Of a DNA stretch of 64,000 nucleotides, positions 40,601 through 48,704 are shown in pieces (the stretch's first letter is position 1; every line of letters begins with the position of its first letter). This DNA is from Streptomyces sp. NBC_00654 (lineage in GTDB: Bacteria; Actinomycetota; Actinomycetes; Streptomycetales; Streptomycetaceae). The notes below the pieces were generated by a model. It was not told the DNA's origin and did no database searches. It saw nothing but the letters and a program-made list of their open reading frames with translations. The position numbers were made by a program, and so were the translations under genes. The stretch spans positions 1 through 64,000 of the forward strand of contig NZ_JAPEOB010000008.1 of assembly GCF_026341775.1 (NCBI RefSeq), read 5' to 3'.

Positions 40601-41399
40601 CGGACTCGGCGAGATACAGCGACTGCCGAGCTGTCTGAGGGTTGGTGTTCGCGCCGGCGGAGTTCCACATCTGCGCGGCCGGTGAGCGGAACACGGTCTG
40701 CCCGTTGCCGTCGAGAGCCTCCACTCCCCCGCCGGCGCCGGCCCTCACCGTGAGGTTCTCGGCTCCCAGCCGGTACTCGATGCTCGCCAGGGCAGGGTTC
40801 GCGGCCGCTTCCGGAGTCTTGACCTCCAACACCTGGCGGAAGCCCTCCACCGTCGCGGTCAGGATCAGATTCACATCCGGCAGCACATCCTCGTAGACGG
40901 CACGCTCGCCCTCCAGACGGGGAGCGGGCAGCGCGCCCGGCCAGCCCAAAGACACCGACTGCGTTCCCTCGGCGATCGTGACCAGCCCCGCCCCACTGCC
41001 CCCGGGCGAGAACGACAGATCCACCGCAGCGGCCTTCGGACCGACCGACCCGTCGGATTTCTTCACGAGAGTGGCGTCCGGACTCCTCCACCCGCCATCC
41101 GGCGCGGCGACCCGCACCGGGCTGATCGACTTGTCCAACGTGAAGGTCGTCCCGTCCGGATTCGCGAACACCGTCTCCCGCTCGGTGCGCTGCTCCACAA
41201 CCTCGACACGTTCACCGGCCTCCACCGCCTCGGCGGAGGCCCGGGCCTCCGCCGACCCGGACTCCGAGGCAACTCCCCGAGCGGCCGCGGGCACCGCCGC
41301 AGCCTGCCCTGTCAGGGCGGGAATCCCACCCACGATCGTGGTCGCGACGACCAGCGCGCACACACAGTGACGCGTTCGACGCCACACCCCACCACTCAC
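37665..41399 (-). CDS. Secreted LamG-domain partner of the RHS toxin
   Basis: A 1244-residue exported protein. Residues 1-38 form a signal peptide (HCVCALVVATTIVGGIPALT, cleavage near GQAAA). A first beta-rich domain follows at about 80-240 (TTFTLDKSISPVRVAAPDGG, EDVLPDVNLILTATVEGFRQ). A DNRLRE-type region follows (DGDVFWNFSGGENGMSVGKC, RMYFEFAPGKLKGKHVLDAT), then Ig-like segments and two LamG/concanavalin-like domains at about 845-985 (SYTAAAWVRLDDSRNANATV) and 1075-1240. This is the gene that usually precedes RHS genes in Streptomyces, 130 bases upstream here and in the same direction; it probably anchors or exports the toxin. Start GTG 41399 has GGGGCGGG upstream. Confidence 0.85.
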   Translation of the reverse strand: MSGGVWRRTRHCVCALVVATTIVGGIPALTGQAAAVPAAARGVASESGSAEARASAEAVEAGERVEVVEQRTERETVFANPDGTTFTLDKSISPVRVAAPDGGWRSPDATLVKKSDGSVGPKAAAVDLSFSPGGSGAGLVTIAEGTQSVSLGWPGALPAPRLEGERAVYEDVLPDVNLILTATVEGFRQVLEVKTPEAAANPALASIEYRLGAENLTVRAGAGGGVEALDGNGQTVFRSPAAQMWNSAGANTNPQTARQSLYLAESADAGAAEPVPAGPREEGDPLAGPGAGDESSVLDLAVAEDSVTVMPDADLVAATGAADFPLYIDPSVELNEDERTVLSSDGDVFWNFSGGENGMSVGKCGSAVIGGVSYYCGNGYVNRMYFEFAPGKLKGKHVLDATFRVTETWSFSCDERWVDLERTNNISSSSKWPGPKKLDQMGDRKVSAGRGSNCTPPQPRAPIEFHDYAPEPDENLTPTVRSFAEGKISRLTLMLMAKDESDTIAWKRFDDDAVLSVTYVGRPAKPSAIGLVTGTTPVCKTVESAPAIATDPTPALTATGQTEAGGESGAALRVVMALDKKTGSTWTKAIGDILAPSSPVGDNVKVTASPSADLEQNTLYRYRSWTRSYYGSEHLAGPSNGSTTGWCYFKVDSQAPNPPTITFKPGNPYSPCTANDCVPGGKPGQAGTFTLGPAPGDVNTAYRYKLSTDTAWSSYLPGATVDINPAPPTSGTIVLEAEAKDNYGPGAGNTVDFVVKEGEGPVGRWNFSEDTGPAIDSSTTDPSLQDNAALTGGASRTDQGRRGEVTVTPATDTEPAVKTTDKGLRLDGTTGYAATTGPVIDTRASYTAAAWVRLDDSRNANATVLSQDGTNRSPFLLGYEYTTKLWSFREASADVPAGTPWTYQRVASKTPATPKVWTHLAGVFDATAGTISLYVNGELQGTTPFTAPWAANGPLQIGRVHWSGTHTDYFPGVIDEPAVWQVALTKEQIAQESRLIDAHGKPSAELVASWNPAGAQGMSLSDTVSGYKPSLALSAGASLTGDELVLNGTTGAATTPGPVVDDSGSFTVTTEAVVDGAKVLEKPDHYKAQILGQRTATGSSWSLWFEKTGSRQEPEYDENGDPVVDGDGLPVTKPVAVGRWNFGRLTADGTGVSVESKDEAVLDTETRLTGVYNAQDRTIQLYVTTDRQISDGMPYTAQVGSGEFSVGKGYLGAWGNYLPGRLTDIRLWSGALTDGTQVGEIVGT

Positions 41400-41442
41400 A
41401 GTCCCGCCCCATTGGTCACAAAGCCTTCACGAAAGTCAGCCA

Positions 41443-41471
41443 AATATCAGGGCGCACCCCAGGCCAGTCAA
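41443..41471 (-). promoter_or_regulatory. Candidate promoter of the LamG-RHS operon
   Basis: Read on the minus strand, TTGACT and GATATT stand 17 bases apart, about 45 bases upstream of the LamG start. A short palindrome (GTGACCTGAGTCAC) follows just upstream of the -35 box and could be a regulator site. The surrounding sequence is AT-rich. Confidence 0.5.
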
Positions 41472-42130
41472 GAGTGACCTGAGTCACCATCAGGGAAAGT
41501 TGCATCATGAAATCAGAACACCAGAATGAAGAAATCCGACCAATCCACATATCCGAAAACAGACCGCTTGGTTCGAGAAGAACGGCAACTCGGGTCCCTG
41601 CCAAGCCACTTAGTCGCACACACGGCTCACCCATCCACGGCAATCCCGCACGCCACGCGAACGACCAGTTACCCAAAGCGAACCAGGCAACAGATCCATG
41701 ACCACCCCGCTCCGCGCACCAGGCCACCCCCCGCGCCCAGCAAAAGCCCCATGCGCAGCAGCCCCCTCGGCACTGCCCGCAGCAGCACACACCGTCACCG
41801 GAACCGAGGCAACACGCCCTCGGTACGCTCCCGCTCCCGGACGCGACACTCGGGCAGTCCAGCTCCTCGCGCCGCTCGCCCTCCCACAGTCGTGGAACGA
41901 CAAACAGCCCAACTCCGCCGACTGGCCGCACCTCACGTCCGCGAGACGGCCGGGCGCCGCGCCCACCGGCGGCCTCCGCACCCGGGCTGGGGCGTGGTGG
42001 CCGTCGGCCTGTTCGCTGACCCAGTGCCGGGCGGGACACGAGGCCGGCGGCCGTGACCGAAGCCCGGCCCGGAGGGGGTGCCCCTATGGGTTCGGGCAAG
42101 TCTCTGCGGGGCGGTGGAGGCTCGGCGGCG
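41472..42130. other. Intergenic stretch, no convincing gene
   Basis: AT-rich in the first 230 bases, then GC-rich with open frames on both strands but no coding signs. It contains the control region of the LamG-RHS operon. Confidence 0.5.
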
Positions 42131-42423
42131 TCAGCCTTCCCTGGTGGTGTCGGCGTCGGCGTATTCGTAGATCCAGCCCGTAGAGGTGTCGGGGGCTCGG
42201 ACTGCCAGGCAGGTGTGTCTTGCTGCGGGATTCCAGGTCCTGATGCCCGACCGGGGCGGCCTCGGAAGCCGGCGGGCGGCAGCCCTGCCTGGCTGAGCCC
42301 GACGACTTTGGTCCGCCCGTTGAAAGGGCCGCCGACGATCTTGATGCCGACGGTGTTGGTGACGATTTCACCCGCGAGCCAGCGACGGATGAGTGCCGGG
42401 TGCTCGGAACTCTCGTCCCCCAT
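42131..42423 (-). pseudogene. Small hypothetical gene, frameshifted
   Basis: Begins MGDESSEHPALIRRWLAGEI, VTNTVGIKIVGGPFNGRTKV in one frame, continues through a second frame (PPASEAAPVGHQ) and ends in a third (TWNPAARHTCLAVRAPDTST, YADADTTREG) with TGA at 42131. The pieces look like one protein of about 95 residues that has suffered at least two indels between about 42230 and 42300. No family is recognised. Confidence 0.5.
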
Positions 42424-42469
42424 ACCCGAAGCTGACCATGGGCTTGGGCGGAGGGCAAGCAGGTCTCAA

Positions 42470-43056
42470 TTCGCCCGGACGGGCTGGGGTTCGTAGAAGG
42501 CTCCGTCGCGGAGCATGGCCAAGAGGACATCGGCCCAACGTCGTACGAGGCCGAGCATGGAACGATGCTGATCGTGGCCGACCAGCCGGCTTCGATCGGT
42601 GCCCCACCGCCGACGGCTGCGGGGAACATGGGCTGCCCGGTCGCCTACTGAGGTTGTAGGGGTGGTGTCGTCAGTGTGAGGCCGGTCGCGGTGAGGCATC
42701 CGTTGATGATGTCGCTGCGGTACTGGATCTGGCGGAGGCCGTGTCGTAGCCGGCGGATGAGGTGGTCGGGGTCGGTGAAAGCGGTGTTCGTCTGGCTGGT
42801 CCGGCGCAGTACCGACCAAATGCCTTCCACCGGGTTGATTTCGTCGATCTGCCACCGCCGGAACACCGCATACGCCGTCACCCAGGGGCCGTATCGCTCG
42901 GGCAGGTCCCGCCAAGGCGAGCCGGTCCGGGCGCCCGCCACCAGATCCCGTCGAAGACTGCCGCCGATCCCCCGGAGGTCGGCCCATCTTCGGTATCGGC
43001 GGCAACACCGCTTCCAGCCGGACCCACTGTGCACCCGTCAGAACGCCACGAGACAT
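42470..43056 (-). mobile_element. Mosaic of IS5, IS630 and possibly IS110 fragments
   Basis: On the minus strand, an IS5-type start from ATG 43056 (MSRGVLTGAQWVRLEAVLPP) and, after a frameshift near 42960, RTGSPWRDLPERYGPWVTAY with FRRWQID lead without a gap into the end of an IS630 transposase (INPVEGIWSVLRRTSQTNTA, then LIRRLRHGLRQIQYRSDIIN), stopping near 42645. Beyond this, ADVLLAMLRDGAFYE resembles the end of an IS110 transposase. No element is complete; the joins mark repeated insertion and deletion at one place. Confidence 0.65.
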
Positions 43057-43176
43057 CTGAAGATTCGTTTCACAACCTTGATCAACATCTCGGCTGGCTC
43101 GAAGTGATCGGCGGTACGGCACCAGCCAAGGCGAAGTGCTCATCCTCGACACCGAAGGTTGGTATTTTCCCTCGGC

Positions 43177-44406
43177 ATGAAGCGAACGTGGTGGCGCAGG
43201 CCGATCACCCTGCTGGTGTGCGTCGGTGCCGTGGTCGCCGCCGGCCTCGGCGGCTGGACCCTATGGGCCGACTGGCAGGACGAGCGGGTCGTCGACGAGG
43301 CATGCGCCGGCCTCGTCCCCCAGGAGAAGCTGCGTGGACTCCCCTTGTCCGGCGGGCGGATCAGCAGCAACGGTGAATCCATTGATGTGGACAACATCAG
43401 TGGCACCTGCATGCTGGCCAGCGCTGAGGCCGGTGAGGCGCGCGGCCAGAGCCACCGTGCGTTCTTCTCCGCCGGGGTGAGCACTGCCTCACGGAGCTCC
43501 CGGGCCGACGTCGACGACAGCTTCGATCCGCTGATCGACGATCAGCGGCGCTACAACTACCCCGACAGCCCTGTGGGCGGGGGCATCGCGGGCCTGATCA
43601 GTGACAGCGGTGTCCAGGTCCGGCTCTCCTGCCCGGACGCCAGGACCGGGAACGGCAAGCCGGTGGGCACCCTGGTGGCATCCGCCGTTCAGTACGTCGA
43701 CGGCTACGTTCCGTTGTTCAGCGGTCGTCAGATGGATCAGCGCACCCGCGACAACCTCGCCTCCATCGCTGTGGACGTCGCCAATGCCCTCGCCGCCAAG
43801 CTGGGCTGCGCCGAACGTCTGCCCGACCCTCCTGGTCGACTGCCGGGAACCAACGGCAAGCTGAAGGAGGCGGCTGCGGCTCGGGGCAGTTGCTCCTGGT
43901 ACGGCCGGACCCATCGAGAGGACGTGGCCTGGCTACCCGACGAGGTGCTGGAGACCCGTGCCGACCCGCTGGCGTGGCAGGAGAAGTGCGGGTTGGCCGT
44001 CAGAACCGAGAAGGCCCAGGAACTGTACCGATCCCTTGACAAGAAGCCCGATCACCGCGCGGCGCTCCGCGAAAACTATCCGGACAAACGTGCCGAGTGG
44101 TGGGCCTCCACCCAGTCCTTCTTCGGCGAATTCCCGCATGGTGTCGGCCTGCCGATCGGTGGCGGCGACAGCACCCGGACCAAGCCGGGCACCGCCGGCC
44201 GCGTGGAAGAAGGCACCGCCTGGTGGGCCACTTCAGTCTGCGACGGCAAGCCCGCCGTGCACACCCTCACCTTGGGATACGGCTATGGCAAGGTCGCAGC
44301 CCACCTTATGGAGCCCGTCTTCCGTGCCTATGTGAAGGACGTGACCGAGCGTCGTGGGTGTATGAACCTGAAGTTCCCTCGATCCTCGGACTTCACCGCT
44401 CGCTAG
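43177..44406 (+). CDS. Membrane-anchored extracytoplasmic protein
   Basis: A 409-residue protein. After MKRTWWRRP a single membrane helix opens it (ITLLVCVGAVVAAGLGGWTL), then all is outside. The outer part holds six or more cysteines (VDEACAGLV, SGTCMLAS, VRLSCPDA, AKLGCAER, RGSCSWYG, LAWQEKCGL) in two similar blocks, so it probably has disulfide-linked repeated domains; the first block resembles DUF3558-like lipoprotein domains. The stop TAG lies inside the CTAG target of the IS5-type element that follows. It converges with the nuclease-type gene at 45315. The function is unknown; a cell-wall or substrate-binding role is possible. Confidence 0.7.
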   Translation: MKRTWWRRPITLLVCVGAVVAAGLGGWTLWADWQDERVVDEACAGLVPQEKLRGLPLSGGRISSNGESIDVDNISGTCMLASAEAGEARGQSHRAFFSAGVSTASRSSRADVDDSFDPLIDDQRRYNYPDSPVGGGIAGLISDSGVQVRLSCPDARTGNGKPVGTLVASAVQYVDGYVPLFSGRQMDQRTRDNLASIAVDVANALAAKLGCAERLPDPPGRLPGTNGKLKEAAAARGSCSWYGRTHREDVAWLPDEVLETRADPLAWQEKCGLAVRTEKAQELYRSLDKKPDHRAALRENYPDKRAEWWASTQSFFGEFPHGVGLPIGGGDSTRTKPGTAGRVEEGTAWWATSVCDGKPAVHTLTLGYGYGKVAAHLMEPVFRAYVKDVTERRGCMNLKFPRSSDFTAR

Positions 44407-45314
44407 GGCCTGTCTTCAAAGGGGCATATCCACATTAGGAGTGACGCGATGGTGAGTGCCGCTTCCTAGGATTCGCGGGTTTGTCGTAGCGGGTCGCGAT
44501 GGCCCGGTACTGCTTCAGCGCGTTGAAGCAGCGCTCGACGACGTTGCGCTGCTTGTAGCGCTTTTTGTCGAAAGCGGGTGGCCTGCCGCCGTTGCTGCCG
44601 CGACGGCGGCGGTTCGCCTGCCGGTCCGACCGTTCAGGGATGGTGTGCGGGATGCCTCGTTTCCGCAGGTAGTTGCGTATACCTCGACTGCTGTATCCCT
44701 TGTCGCCCAGTAGATGATCGGGCCGATTGCGTGATCGGCCAGGGCCTGGGCGGCGAACCTTGATCTGCGCGAGGACCTGCTCGAACTGTGTGCAATCGTT
44801 GATGTTGCCACCTGTGACGACAAACCCGAGCGGACGGCCGTGGCCGTCGCAGGCTAGGTGAATCTTGCTCGTCAGTCCGCCACGGGATCGTCCGAGGGCG
44901 TGAGTGTGTGCCGCCGCTGCGGGGTCTGCCCTTTTTTACGGGCGCCGGCCGCGTGCTGATGAGCGCGGGTGATCGTGGAGTCCACCGACACCAGCCAGTC
45001 AACGTCCCCAGCCGCATCCTTCTGAGCCTGAACGGCCTCAAGCATCCGCGTGAACGTGCCATCGAGCGCCCACCTGCGGAAACGTGTATACAACGTCCTC
45101 CAGGACCCGTACCTCTCCGGTACATCACGCCAGGCCGAACCGGTCCGCAGCTTCCACACGATCCCGTTGAGAATCACCCGGTCGTCCCGCCGGGGCCGCC
45201 CCGTGTCCGTACGCGGAAGCAGCCCCGACAGAACGTCCCACTCCTCGTCCGAGAGCTCATGTCGCCGCACCATGAATCATATGATGCCCCATCAACTGCC
45301 TTTGAAGACAGGCC
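44407..45314 (-). mobile_element. IS5-family element (908 bp) with CTAG target duplication
   Basis: GGCCTGTCTTCAAAGG at the left end is mirrored at the right end (CCTTTGAAGACAGGCC; the next bases differ), and CTAG flanks both sides (44403-44406 and 45315-45318). The element has a two-frame transposase. It landed exactly in the tetranucleotide that held the stop codons of both neighbouring genes, and the duplication kept both stops. Confidence 0.9.
44435..45273 (-). CDS. IS5-family transposase made by -1 frameshifting
   Basis: The first frame starts at ATG 45273 (MVRRHELSDEEWDVLSGLLP) and contains the N-terminal domain and the first catalytic Asp (WLVSVDSTITRAHQH). A slippage on the A6-G3 tract in CGTAAAAAAGGG near 44940 leads to the second frame (GRSRGGLTSKIHLACDGHGR), with LGDKGYSSRGIR as second Asp, NVVERCFNALKQYRAIATRY as Glu region and the end at 44435. 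This is the usual mode for the subgroup, so it is probably functional. Near-identical copies are expected elsewhere in the genome. Confidence 0.85.
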
Positions 45315-46745
45315 CTAGCGGCGCAGGCGTGAGAGAAGGCCGGGCCACCCGGACGCCTCCGGCTCGGTATCCGGCATGGCGGTCTCGGGAGGCTGCGCGC
45401 TGTCGACGTCGGCGAAGACGGCGTGTCGCATGGCATCCCAGTCCTCGCGGCGCCACCAGTCGAACAGACGGGCACTGCTGATCACCGGGAGGGTCAGCGC
45501 GTCGGCGAATGCGTGGTCGGTGTAGACCTCGGTGTCCCGTTGCGCGGGTGGGAGTTTGGTCTGGTAGTTGACCACGAGGATGCCGCCGTCAACAGGCTCG
45601 GTCCCTGGTAGAGCGGGCCAGGTGTTCAGGTGCTTGAGGAGTTTGTCAGGCAGGCTCTGCGGTGGCCGGTTGTTCGCCGACTTCACCTCGACCAGCACTC
45701 GGCGGCCGCCGTACTCGGCCAGTAGGTCTGCCGAGTTGGTGCCGTACACGGCGTCGAGGGGGGTGACCGTGGCGCCAGCCGCGACGAGGACGTCGTGTAC
45801 CGCGTCCTCCAGCGGGTGGCCGGTGCCGAACAGCAGGCGATCACGAAGTGGATCGGCCACGGCCCGCAGCGCGGCGAGTTGCTGCTTCAGCTCGGTCTGT
45901 CGCTGCTCGTGTGTGCGCTGCTCCTCGGCGATGGTCTCGGCCAGCCGGGTTTCGGCTTCGGTGGCCAGCGCCGGGTCGCGCACCAGGGGTGAGCGGGCGC
46001 GGGTCAGCGCGCCGGGCACGTATGCGGGCAGCGCATGCTGGACCAGCCACTGGACCAACAGCCGCTGGTCGGTGCCGTGGGGAACCACGAACCAGCGGGC
46101 ACTGCCGCTTGCCGGCATCCACACTCCCGCTACTGGGGCGCCGAGGCCGTCGACCAGGATCGGGCGCAGCTCTCCCTCCCCCGGCGGCGGCCAAACTCTG
46201 GCCACTCCATGGCCCGAGGACCTGTCTTTGAGGTGGGTCAGGCGGAACCAGGTGTGCGGGGGGTGGTTGCGCAGGCGGGTGGCGAGGTCGTGTTCGGCGT
46301 GGTCGAGGCCGTCGGCGAGTTCGGGACTCACGCCGGCGGGGAGCGGGCTGGCGGAGATCTGGCCGTGATAGCCGGGCAGGTGGATGCCGGGAGCGACCGT
46401 GCCGGAGAAGACGTTGCGGCTCTGTTTGCCCGCGCCGATGCAGGCGATGACGAGGGCGGTCTCACCGCGCTGCCGGGCTCCTTCGGCGTAGCGCTTGTAG
46501 GGCTCGCGGCCGGTGGCGGGCCCGAGGAGGGTAGACAGCACGGCCGCGCAGTCGCCCGTTTCCTGGCCCCTCCACCGCGGCTCCACCCCGAGTGCCGCCC
46601 AGTCGGCCGCTTCCGGCCGTGCCGTCGGGGCGGGCGGGCGTTCCGTTCCGGTGGATGTGCCGATCACGTGGGGGGCGGGGGGCGCTGTGGGTTCGCCGGC
46701 TATGTGCAGCGGGATCGGGGCGGCGCTCAGGGCGGACGTGCTCAT
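45315..46745 (-). CDS. Probable PD-(D/E)XK nuclease protein
   Basis: A 476-residue cytoplasmic protein. The N-terminal half has no recognised family (about residues 35-250, with WRGQETGDCAAVLSTLLGP and PGYHGQISASPLPAGVSPEL). A coiled coil follows (LAETIAEEQRTHEQRQTELK, about 265-290), then a C-terminal restriction-type core: GHPLEDAVHDVLVAAGATVT, then NSADLLAEYGGRRVLVEVKS at about 345-370, which fits the D-x(9-15)-ExK pattern of PD-(D/E)XK nucleases. It ends with LFDWWRREDWDAM. ATG 46745 is chosen from coding bias. It stands alone and converges with a surface protein. A defence or DNA-repair role is a guess; the nuclease fold is moderately supported. Confidence 0.6.
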   Translation of the reverse strand: MSTSALSAAPIPLHIAGEPTAPPAPHVIGTSTGTERPPAPTARPEAADWAALGVEPRWRGQETGDCAAVLSTLLGPATGREPYKRYAEGARQRGETALVIACIGAGKQSRNVFSGTVAPGIHLPGYHGQISASPLPAGVSPELADGLDHAEHDLATRLRNHPPHTWFRLTHLKDRSSGHGVARVWPPPGEGELRPILVDGLGAPVAGVWMPASGSARWFVVPHGTDQRLLVQWLVQHALPAYVPGALTRARSPLVRDPALATEAETRLAETIAEEQRTHEQRQTELKQQLAALRAVADPLRDRLLFGTGHPLEDAVHDVLVAAGATVTPLDAVYGTNSADLLAEYGGRRVLVEVKSANNRPPQSLPDKLLKHLNTWPALPGTEPVDGGILVVNYQTKLPPAQRDTEVYTDHAFADALTLPVISSARLFDWWRREDWDAMRHAVFADVDSAQPPETAMPDTEPEASGWPGLLSRLRR

Positions 46746-47088
46746 GGTGGCCACGGTAGCCGCCCCCGGGGCGTGGGCCCGCGTCAATTCCCCGCCCGGG
46801 GGTCGGGACTTGCACGGGTGCTGGCCGTGCGGGGAGCGGATTCTCCGCGTTATCCGCATCGCGCTTGAAGGGCTTCTCCTCCGGCATCAGCCGCCGGCTA
46901 CGTGTCTGTGACGCTCCTCATTGCGCTACGGTGCCTTCGGCTGGACGCGCACCGCCACCCGCCGCAGGCCGACGCCCACGCCGCCGTCCCGCGATCGGCC
47001 AAGGTCCTACGGGGCCCGCGTTGCCCCGACGCCGTTCCTCTTCGTCGACAGGCGGCGTGGGCATGCCCGTCGAGTCCGGAGAAGACCG
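46746..47088. promoter_or_regulatory. Divergent control region
   Basis: Separates the divergent nuclease-type and zinc-ribbon-type genes. Open frames in this stretch lack coding bias. No clear promoter could be chosen. Confidence 0.4.
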
Positions 47089-47979
47089 ATGCCGCGTCAC
47101 CAGAGCACCGCCGCCCAGCGTGCCCGCCAGGCACAGCGCAAGACCGGAGGCAAGTACACCGTCGAGCTCCGCCAGGCCCAGGCCGGAAGCCGTCCCGGGC
47201 CGTTCGCCCTGGGGCAGCTGCTCACCGCCTGCGGGACCGCGCCGGACTGGACCGGCGAGAATCCGGTCGTCGGCCCCGAGTGGGCACCGGAGATGTTCGA
47301 CTTCGCCCCGCTGGGCGGGCCGGTTCCGTACTCGGCCGTCCTGCTGCTCCTCGGTCTGCTGGCGCCCACCAGCAGGTCAACCGAGCTGGAGCTGGAGTCG
47401 CGGAACGGCTTCCACTCGCTGATCGTGGCGTGCAGCGGCCGGCGCTTCGAGCTGGTCCTCTCCCAGGACGACTACGTCACCGAGCGGTGCCGCGTCCCCG
47501 GCTGCGAACTCAGGCCGGTCTCGGCGCACTCAATCCCCTACTGCGCCCTCCGGCACCTCGCCGCGCGGTCCGAGGACGAGCTCGTCGAGATGGCCACGGA
47601 GTGGGGGAACGCCCAGCGTGAGGAGTTCAGCGCCCAGAGCCCCGCCGCCGTGCCGCTGGGCGAGGAGGGCGACCAACTGATCGCGGCCGCCGTCGCCCAG
47701 TGCGCCTTCTTCCCGGTCCAGGCCGCGCTGATCGCGTCGGCCTACGAGCGGCCGGACATGGTCGACGTCGTGTACTTCGGCGAGCAAGCCGTGCAGGTGC
47801 AGCACGCAATGGACACTGAATACTTCCGGCTGATGCGGGTGGCCGAGGCCGCCCGTACACGCATCCAGACGCTCGCCGGCGGGCGCTGTGCCTGCGGTGC
47901 GGCGCTCCAGATCGGCGCGGGGCCGAAGGTGCCGCCGCAGTTCTGCTCGGCCGCCTGTGCGACCGCCGCAGGGCGGTAG
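47089..47979 (+). CDS. Hypothetical protein with C-terminal Cys motif
   Basis: A 296-residue protein. After a basic start (MPRHQSTAAQRARQAQRKTG) comes an alpha/beta domain of unknown type (YSAVLLLLGLLAPTSRSTEL, FHSLIVACSGRRFELVLSQD). A pair of Cys/His clusters is visible: RCRVPGCELRPVSAHSIPYC in the middle and GGRCACGAALQIGAGPKVPP followed by FCSAAC at the end, both likely zinc sites. The ATG at 47089 has GGAGAAG upstream. Such proteins occur on Streptomyces plasmids without known role. A stem-loop at 48007 ends the unit. Confidence 0.65.
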   Translation: MPRHQSTAAQRARQAQRKTGGKYTVELRQAQAGSRPGPFALGQLLTACGTAPDWTGENPVVGPEWAPEMFDFAPLGGPVPYSAVLLLLGLLAPTSRSTELELESRNGFHSLIVACSGRRFELVLSQDDYVTERCRVPGCELRPVSAHSIPYCALRHLAARSEDELVEMATEWGNAQREEFSAQSPAAVPLGEEGDQLIAAAVAQCAFFPVQAALIASAYERPDMVDVVYFGEQAVQVQHAMDTEYFRLMRVAEAARTRIQTLAGGRCACGAALQIGAGPKVPPQFCSAACATAAGR

Positions 47980-48006
47980 CGGCTGCATGTCCGCCCTGGT
48001 CGGTGC

Positions 48007-48031
48007 CTGTCAGACCTATCAGGTCTGACAG
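48007..48031. terminator. Bidirectional stem-loop between convergent genes
   Basis: CTGTCAGACCT (48007-48017) and its exact reverse complement (48021-48031) surround a 3-base loop. It overlaps the stop codon (48019-48021) of the minus-strand gene and follows the plus-strand gene by 28 bases. It is near-perfectly symmetric and could serve both as terminator and as protein-binding palindrome. Confidence 0.65.
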
Positions 48032-48582
48032 ACGCTGACCTCGGTCGAGAGGTCGCGCTGCGGGGGAAGTTCGATCAGTCGCATGTTCGCGACGGTCGCC
48101 ACCGGGGCGTTGTACCGGCCGAGCAGCGCGTGGACCCACCAACGAGTCAGTACCTGGGTGAGCTGGTCGCCCAGCGTCGCCCGGTGGACCTCGCCGAGGA
48201 ACACCTCGCGCTCCGTCTCCTTCAGGAGCCGCAGCACGGCGCCGATGGTGGGCTCGTTGTTGCCCAGGGCTCGGACGCAGGTGAAGTCGGCCTCATCGAC
48301 GTCGCCCCACTCGATCGCGGGGCCGCCCTCCTCGTCGGCCGACGTGAGCTGCACCGGCAGGGCAACGACCAGTTCGTCGGGCACGCAGTTCTGGAACGTG
48401 GCCACGGCGTCGGCCGTGATCGACTCCGTGAGGCGGCGTGCGGCGTCCTGCGGGGTGTCGGCGCCCGTACCGGTGAGCCCGAGGATGGGGCAGTGAGCGG
48501 TGTAGAGGGATGCGGAGCTGGCCTTCCTGCGTTTCCGAACGAAGCTGTGGGTGATGACGATGACGGCGTGCGTGTGCTGCAT
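48019..48582 (-). CDS. Hypothetical protein
   Basis: A 187-residue soluble protein of unknown function. It opens MQHTHAVIVITHSFVRKRRK and continues YTAHCPILGLTGTGADTPQD with a helical part (RRLTESITADAVATFQNCVP) and an acidic middle (SADEEGGPAIEWGDVDEADF). Codon bias is good throughout. The end lies inside the stem-loop at 48007-48031. It lies downstream of the broken recombinase operon, in the same direction, about 120 bases away. No family is recognised. Confidence 0.6.
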   Translation of the reverse strand: MQHTHAVIVITHSFVRKRRKASSASLYTAHCPILGLTGTGADTPQDAARRLTESITADAVATFQNCVPDELVVALPVQLTSADEEGGPAIEWGDVDEADFTCVRALGNNEPTIGAVLRLLKETEREVFLGEVHRATLGDQLTQVLTRWWVHALLGRYNAPVATVANMRLIELPPQRDLSTEVSVCQT

Positions 48583-48704
48583 CTGAGGGTCCGCCTTTTC
48601 GTGGTTCGGCTGGAGAGGCCCGGCCGGTGAGGGCCGAGGACATACGTCCGCGCACGGCGGGCCGCTGGGTCTAACGGGTCCGGGCGGGACGGGGATGCGT
48701 CGCC

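Noticed and set aside
41416..42423. A 335-codon minus-strand frame upstream of the LamG gene
   Set aside because: Only the first 45 codons resemble coding sequence and belong to a frameshifted small gene; the rest has no bias and overlaps the operon promoter.
46921..47088. Upstream extension of the zinc-type protein to a start at 46921
   Set aside because: GGAGAAG and the rise in codon bias favour the ATG at 47089.
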